This document shows positions 25,007-28,548 of a DNA stretch of 28,548 nt, piece after piece (within the stretch, counting starts at the first letter, position 1; each line of letters starts with the position of its first letter). The notes below the pieces were generated by a model. The model ran no database searches and was not told the origin of the DNA. It saw only the letters and a program-made list of their open reading frames with translations. The stretch comes from Scytonema sp. UIC 10036 (lineage in GTDB: Bacteria > Cyanobacteriota > Cyanobacteriia > Cyanobacteriales > Nostocaceae), in the NCBI RefSeq assembly GCF_009725235.1, contig NZ_WJFC01000176.1, forward strand, positions 1-28,548. Reading direction: 5' to 3'. The position numbers and the translations under genes were made by a program.

Positions 25007-25405
25007 TCATACACGCCATAAACCCTTTCTGACTAACTCTGGTAAATAGTTGAGGTAACTTGATAAGCTATGACTTTTACCAATAAAATCTGTAGCATCT
25101 TCATTTCTTATCTTTGAATGATATTCTTTGATTGGCTTCTGTCCGCAAGCGTGATTACCTGCTTCTGCTAACTTAAACTTCGTTTTTAAGTCTGGATCGT
25201 TATCGTTATAAACATTTATTAAAGTTCCATTTATTTGAGACGCTACATATCCCCAGTCTTTACTGGTATCTCGACGCACAGCGCCAGCTAGAAGAATTAT
25301 GTCGAACAGTGAATGTTTGTTTCCTGACCAACTCTCCATACAATAATAAGCAACACGCGCACCAAGCGAATGAGCTAGAAGACAAATGTTCTGTTCGGGA
25401 ATTTG
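25007..25405 (-). pseudogene. C-terminal remnant of a DUF726-type α/β-hydrolase
   Basis: Minus-strand coding: NICLLAHSLGARVAYYCMES with the nucleophile elbow HSLGA, then IILLAGAVRR, WGYVASQINGTLINVYNDND and the end ELVRKGLWRV. GHSLGARV, the LLAGAV loop, the W...V.G.L.NVY.D.D strand and a late His are the pattern of DUF726/TMCO4-like hydrolases. The N-terminal part of the protein is absent: upstream of about 25405 the frame runs antisense through a pspA fragment. A stop-free frame continues to 25885 but is not real coding for this protein. Another piece lies at 18302-18399. Confidence 0.75.
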
Positions 25406-25419
25406 GGATTCAATACTGA

Positions 25420-25856
25420 TAGGTAAACTTAAGCACAACCTATCTGTATTTGATACTAAGTTTTCTGAAGCTAAAGCAATGAAGCCATTGCTCAAAGCAC
25501 GGTTGCTTGCTGCTAAGGCAGCAGCAAACACACAAAGTATGGATTGCGGTTCCAATACCAGTAGTGCAATGGCTGCCTTTGAGCGGATGGAAGAAAAAAT
25601 TTTGATGCAAGAAGTCCGTGCTTTCTCAGCAGCAGAATTAGCTGGAGCCGATTTAGAAACCCAATTTGCAGCTTTGGAAGCAAGCAGTGATGTTGATGAT
25701 GAATTAGCAGCACTGAAGGCACAAATGCTACTTCCTGGCGGTTCGTTGGGTAAATCCCAACTACCACAACACGCAATTGCTCTAAAATCGAATACCGATT
25801 GTGAAGTTATTGATACCGAGTTGGAAGCGCTTCGCAAGGAATTGGATCGATTGTAG
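25420..25856 (+). pseudogene. 5'-truncated PspA/IM30 (Vipp1) family gene
   Basis: About 145 codons of the C-terminal half: LKHNLSVFDTKFSEAKAMKP, LLKARLLAAKAAANTQS, SSAMAAFERMEEKILMQEVR, AGADLETQFAALEASSDVDD and ELAALKAQM, then a cyanobacterial tail VIDTELEALRKELDRL with stop 25854-25856. These are the coiled-coil helices of PspA, which stabilises membranes. About 90 N-terminal residues are missing; in place of them the sequence is the opposite-strand DUF726 fragment. The remaining part is clean, so truncation is recent or selection continues. A few upstream codons (MFCSGIWDS) are not PspA. Confidence 0.82.
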
Positions 25857-25878
25857 TTTTTGAATGAAAAGGTGAAAA

Positions 25879-26016
25879 TCTCCAACTATTACCGCTCATG
25901 GTGCTCTTTCACCTACCAAAGTTAAAGAATGGGGTCTCCGAGAGGTGTTTCTAACCCTACCCGATAATTTAGCGGAGATTGTCGTGGCTGGTTTGCGAAA
26001 ATTAACGAGTTACTAA
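25879..26016 (+). pseudogene. unrecognised 3' coding remnant
   Basis: From a stop at 25873-25875 the frame reads PTITAHGALSPTKVKEWG and LREVFLTLPDNLAEIVVAGL, then RKLTSY and TAA (26014-26016). It has no start codon at a sensible place and looks like the end of a lost gene. The family is not recognised. Confidence 0.4.
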
Positions 26017-26050
26017 GTCTGCTGAGATACAAATTTATCCGCGTCCATCT

Positions 26051-26069
26051 GCGTTCATCTGCGGTTAAT
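26051..26069. repeat. 19-bp repeat, one arm of a pair flanking narB
   Basis: GCGTTCATCTGCGGTTAAT is the exact reverse complement of 28510-28528. It is part of a longer CCGCGTCCATCTGC-type element that begins near 26039. It lies 53 bp after the narB stop. Confidence 0.8.
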
Positions 26070-26122
26070 TTTTCTTTCCATACCTCACGAAAGTGGGAAT
26101 TGCCATATAATACACTGAGCAA

Positions 26123-28495
26123 TTACAAGTTTGCGGATTGGTGCAATAGCTGACGTTGATGACCAGCAACTGTCATATCAACACTCACTGGAACAATCTG
26201 TACTGCACAAGCCTTTAATTCTGGTTGTAAGGAGTCAGGACAAGATTCTGGATGAGTTAAAGCATTGGCTTCAGCATTATCCGCCCACAGAGCACCCCAA
26301 TGCATGGGAACGAAGACTGTACCGGGTGCGATCGCACGAGTCACTTTCACTGGAAACTTAGCTTTGCCACGACGCGATCGCACTTCAACAAATTGATTAT
26401 CACTCACGTTGAGAGTTGCTGCATCACGGGGATGGATTTCAATAAACGGTTCGGGATGCATTTGACGGGTTTTTTCAATTCGACCTGTACGCGTTTGGGT
26501 ATGCCAGTGTCCGTAAAGCCTTCCGGTTGTCAGCACAAAAGGATAATTGGGATCTGGGGGTTCAGCCAATCCTCGCGAGTGATATGCTGCAAATCGGGCG
26601 CGTCCATCTGGAGTGTGAAAACGTAAATCGGTGTAAAGACGTTTGGATTTTGGATTTTGGATTTTGGATTTTGGATTGTTGGACTGGTTGTTGGGATTTT
26701 GGATTTTGGATTTTGGATTTTGGATTGTTGAACTGGTTGTTGGGATTTTGGATTTTGGATTATTAGACTGCTCCTGAGATACTGCAATCTCTGACTTCTC
26801 ACCAGTAGGCTCCAATCCAAAATCGGCTATCGAAAATCCAAAATCAGGGCATGGCCATTGAAGTGGACCGTCCGCTTGAAGTCGTTCGTGACTGATGGCT
26901 GTCATATCACAAGGGCGATTGCCAGTCAATTTGACAAACTCAGAATAAACTTCACTTGAGTTAGCAAAAGCAAACTCTTTCACGAAGCCAAGCCTGCGTC
27001 CAACTTCTGCAAAAATTTCCCAATCTGCTTTGGCTTCTCCCGGTGGCTGACGAAATGCCGGACATAACGTGACTCTCCGTTCGGAATTAGTCATGACACC
27101 AGTTTTCTCACTCCACTGAGCAGCAGGTAACAAGACATGAGCGTAAGCAGCAGTTTCTGTTGGATAGTAAGCATCCTGGTAAACAGTGAAAGGCGATCGC
27201 AACAACGCTGCTTTAGTTCTCTCTAAATCTGGCATACTTACAGCAGGATTGGTAGCAGCAATCCACAACAGACCTACAGCACCATTTTCCAGCCCAGTTA
27301 TCATATCCCAAGCCGTTATACCGGGTGTTGGACAAATTCGTCCTGATGGGAGTCCCCACAGTTCCTCAACTTCCGCTCGGTGCTGGGGATTTTTTACCAA
27401 TCGGTAACCGGGTAATAAATGCGCTAAACCCCCCGCCTCGCGTCCCCCCATTGCGTTGGGTTGACCTGTCAGAGAAAATGGTCCCGCTCCTGGCTTACCA
27501 ATTTGCCCTGTCATCAAGTGGAGGTTAATAATTGTTCTGACTTTAGCCGTCCCTTCTGAGGATTGGTTTACACCCATTGACCACAAAGACAGGACTTTCT
27601 GAGATTCACCCCAGTAACGAGCGGCTGTTTCTAAATCTTCAACACTAATCCCGCATTGATGAGCAACGATTTCTGGGGAATAATGGCGAATGACTTCTGC
27701 ATATGAAGAAAATTTACTCGTGCAATCCTCAATAAATCCAGGATCGATATAGCCCCAACGCATCAACAAATGAGCAATTCCATTTAATAAGTCGATATCT
27801 GTTCCAGGGCGAATTGCTAAATGTAAGTCTGCAGCTTCTGCGGTTTGCGTGCGGCGGGGATCGACCACAATCATTTTGACTTTGCGATTCTTTTTGTGGT
27901 ATTTTTCCAGCCTGTTAAAAATAATAGGGTGACATTCTGCTGTATTGGTACCAATTAAAAACGCACAATCGGTTAATTCTAAATCTTCGTAACAACAGGG
28001 AGGCCCATCCGAACCAAAGCTTTGAATGTACCCAGCTACCGCACTGGACATACACAAGCGAGAGTTAGCATCAAAATTATTGCTCCCCAAACATCCTTTC
28101 AAAAGTTTTTGGGCGATGTAGTAGTCTTCAGTTTGAAACTGACCGGAACCATACATACATATGGCTTCGGGTCCTTGAGTGTAGCGTACTGTTTGAATGC
28201 GTTTAACGATAATATCAAATGCCTCATCCCAAGTAGCACGACGAAACTTTTGGTCTAAAGATTCTCGTACCATTGGGTAGTGGAGCCTATTTTTGTCTAA
28301 AGATTCTGCTATGGTAGCACCTTTAACACAAACCATTCCCTGGCTGGATGGGTGTGCTTTATCTCCTCGCACTCGCCAAGTGGGGTTTCCCTGACTATCT
28401 CTATGAGTTGCTTTCCCAAGTTGTGCTGGAGGTGATACTTCTAATCCACAGCCAACACCACAGTAAGGACAAAGTGTTTTGGTAAATTCAGTCAT
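26123..28495 (-). CDS. narB: ferredoxin-nitrate reductase
   Basis: 790 residues. NarB reduces nitrate to nitrite with ferredoxin electrons in the cytoplasm, using a [4Fe-4S] cluster and Mo-bis-MGD. Cluster ligands are C9, C12, C16 and C56 ([15 protein letters not shown]); the Mo ligand cysteine is in NSRLCMSSA (about 148). [58 protein letters not shown] and the C-terminal MoCo-binding [24 protein letters not shown] and PMHWGALW are all present. It is 50-80 residues longer than usual because residues about 550-618 include an STRR-encoded NPKSKIQ stretch. In Nostocales narB usually closes the nirA-nrtABCD operon; those genes would be beyond the right edge. No Shine-Dalgarno precedes the ATG. 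Confidence 0.95.
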   Translation of the reverse strand: MTEFTKTLCPYCGVGCGLEVSPPAQLGKATHRDSQGNPTWRVRGDKAHPSSQGMVCVKGATIAESLDKNRLHYPMVRESLDQKFRRATWDEAFDIIVKRIQTVRYTQGPEAICMYGSGQFQTEDYYIAQKLLKGCLGSNNFDANSRLCMSSAVAGYIQSFGSDGPPCCYEDLELTDCAFLIGTNTAECHPIIFNRLEKYHKKNRKVKMIVVDPRRTQTAEAADLHLAIRPGTDIDLLNGIAHLLMRWGYIDPGFIEDCTSKFSSYAEVIRHYSPEIVAHQCGISVEDLETAARYWGESQKVLSLWSMGVNQSSEGTAKVRTIINLHLMTGQIGKPGAGPFSLTGQPNAMGGREAGGLAHLLPGYRLVKNPQHRAEVEELWGLPSGRICPTPGITAWDMITGLENGAVGLLWIAATNPAVSMPDLERTKAALLRSPFTVYQDAYYPTETAAYAHVLLPAAQWSEKTGVMTNSERRVTLCPAFRQPPGEAKADWEIFAEVGRRLGFVKEFAFANSSEVYSEFVKLTGNRPCDMTAISHERLQADGPLQWPCPDFGFSIADFGLEPTGEKSEIAVSQEQSNNPKSKIPTTSSTIQNPKSKIQNPNNQSNNPKSKIQNPKSKRLYTDLRFHTPDGRARFAAYHSRGLAEPPDPNYPFVLTTGRLYGHWHTQTRTGRIEKTRQMHPEPFIEIHPRDAATLNVSDNQFVEVRSRRGKAKFPVKVTRAIAPGTVFVPMHWGALWADNAEANALTHPESCPDSLQPELKACAVQIVPVSVDMTVAGHQRQLLHQSANL
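26642..26760. repeat. TTTTGGA heptamer STRR inside narB
   Basis: Tandem TTTTGGA units in three blocks are separated by two copies of a divergent TTGG(A/G)CTGGTTGTTGGG-like spacer (26673-26695 and 26722-26744), giving a 49-bp (7 x 7) higher-order period. In the narB frame three heptamers encode NPKSKIQ. Short copies in the opposite orientation (AATCCAAAATC) lie at 26813-26850, and another block begins at 28534. Confidence 0.92.
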
Positions 28496-28548
28496 GATAA
28501 AAATGAATAATTAACCGCAGATGAACGCTGTTGAATTTTGGATTTTGG
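28496..28548. other. narB upstream region with repeats
   Basis: It carries the second 19-bp arm ATTAACCGCAGATGAACGC (28510-28528) and, from 28534, TTTTGGATTTTGG of the same STRR that interrupts narB. No upstream gene is visible before the window ends. Confidence 0.7.

Noticed and set aside
25007..25885. One 292-residue minus-strand protein
   Set aside because: Its first 150 residues are antisense to a clear PspA C-terminal half and are Ser/Ala-rich nonsense; only the part left of about 25405 is genuine DUF726 coding.
26530..26820. Repeat-rich alternative frame on the minus strand within narB
   Set aside because: Shadow of the STRR: the heptamer stays open in several frames. The narB frame carries the conserved flanks.

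Overview
The window looks like part of a filamentous, probably heterocyst-forming cyanobacterial chromosome (Nostocales-like). Four things point there: many HIP1 palindromes (GCGATCGC), several families of heptanucleotide tandem repeats (STRRs), ferredoxin-type nitrate reductase NarB, and NDH-1 subunit NdhM together with KGK-domain, CHAT and PP2C/FHA proteins. I cannot name the genus from sequence alone.

Left part (1-8387), ordinary chromosome: a DUF218 membrane protein (-), a carboxyl-terminal processing protease (CtpB-like), a family 2 glycosyltransferase whose start codon abuts an STRR, a REC-LuxR response regulator, a small conserved cyanobacterial protein, ndhM with an in-frame stop just before its conserved tail, and a secreted phytase-like esterase. 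STRRs and hairpin repeats fill the gaps.

Centre (8388-14878), a phospho-signalling and proteolysis neighbourhood: a zinc-ribbon/PP2C phosphatase with one membrane segment, a CHAT caspase-like protease fused to an FHA domain, an unrecognised 213-residue protein, and a convergent FHA-PrsW intramembrane protease. Two different proteases each carry a phosphothreonine-reading FHA domain beside a phosphatase. No kinase is in the window, so the writer would act from elsewhere. This is the best candidate for an undescribed system. Next come a DJ-1/PfpI protein and a PsiE membrane protein.

Right-centre (about 17370-26020), an accessory and mobile island: an XRE regulator among gene fragments, a TnpB-related RuvC nuclease without the usual zinc finger and with a divergent ribbon-helix-helix gene, a KGK protein, a complete AbiEi/AbiEii type IV toxin-antitoxin pair with a visible candidate operator, a small gene coupled to a truncated retropepsin-like protease, and ASCH-domain and P-loop kinase-like genes. 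Several fragments occur twice: the retropepsin companion at 17385 and 22864, and the DUF726 hydrolase at 18302 and 25260. At 25400 a DUF726 remnant is joined to an opposite-strand pspA/IM30 remnant, which creates a deceptive long chimeric reading frame.

Right end (26123-28495): narB, encoding ferredoxin-nitrate reductase, has been invaded in frame by a 7-bp STRR that adds a low-complexity NPKSKIQ segment. A 19-bp inverted repeat flanks the gene.
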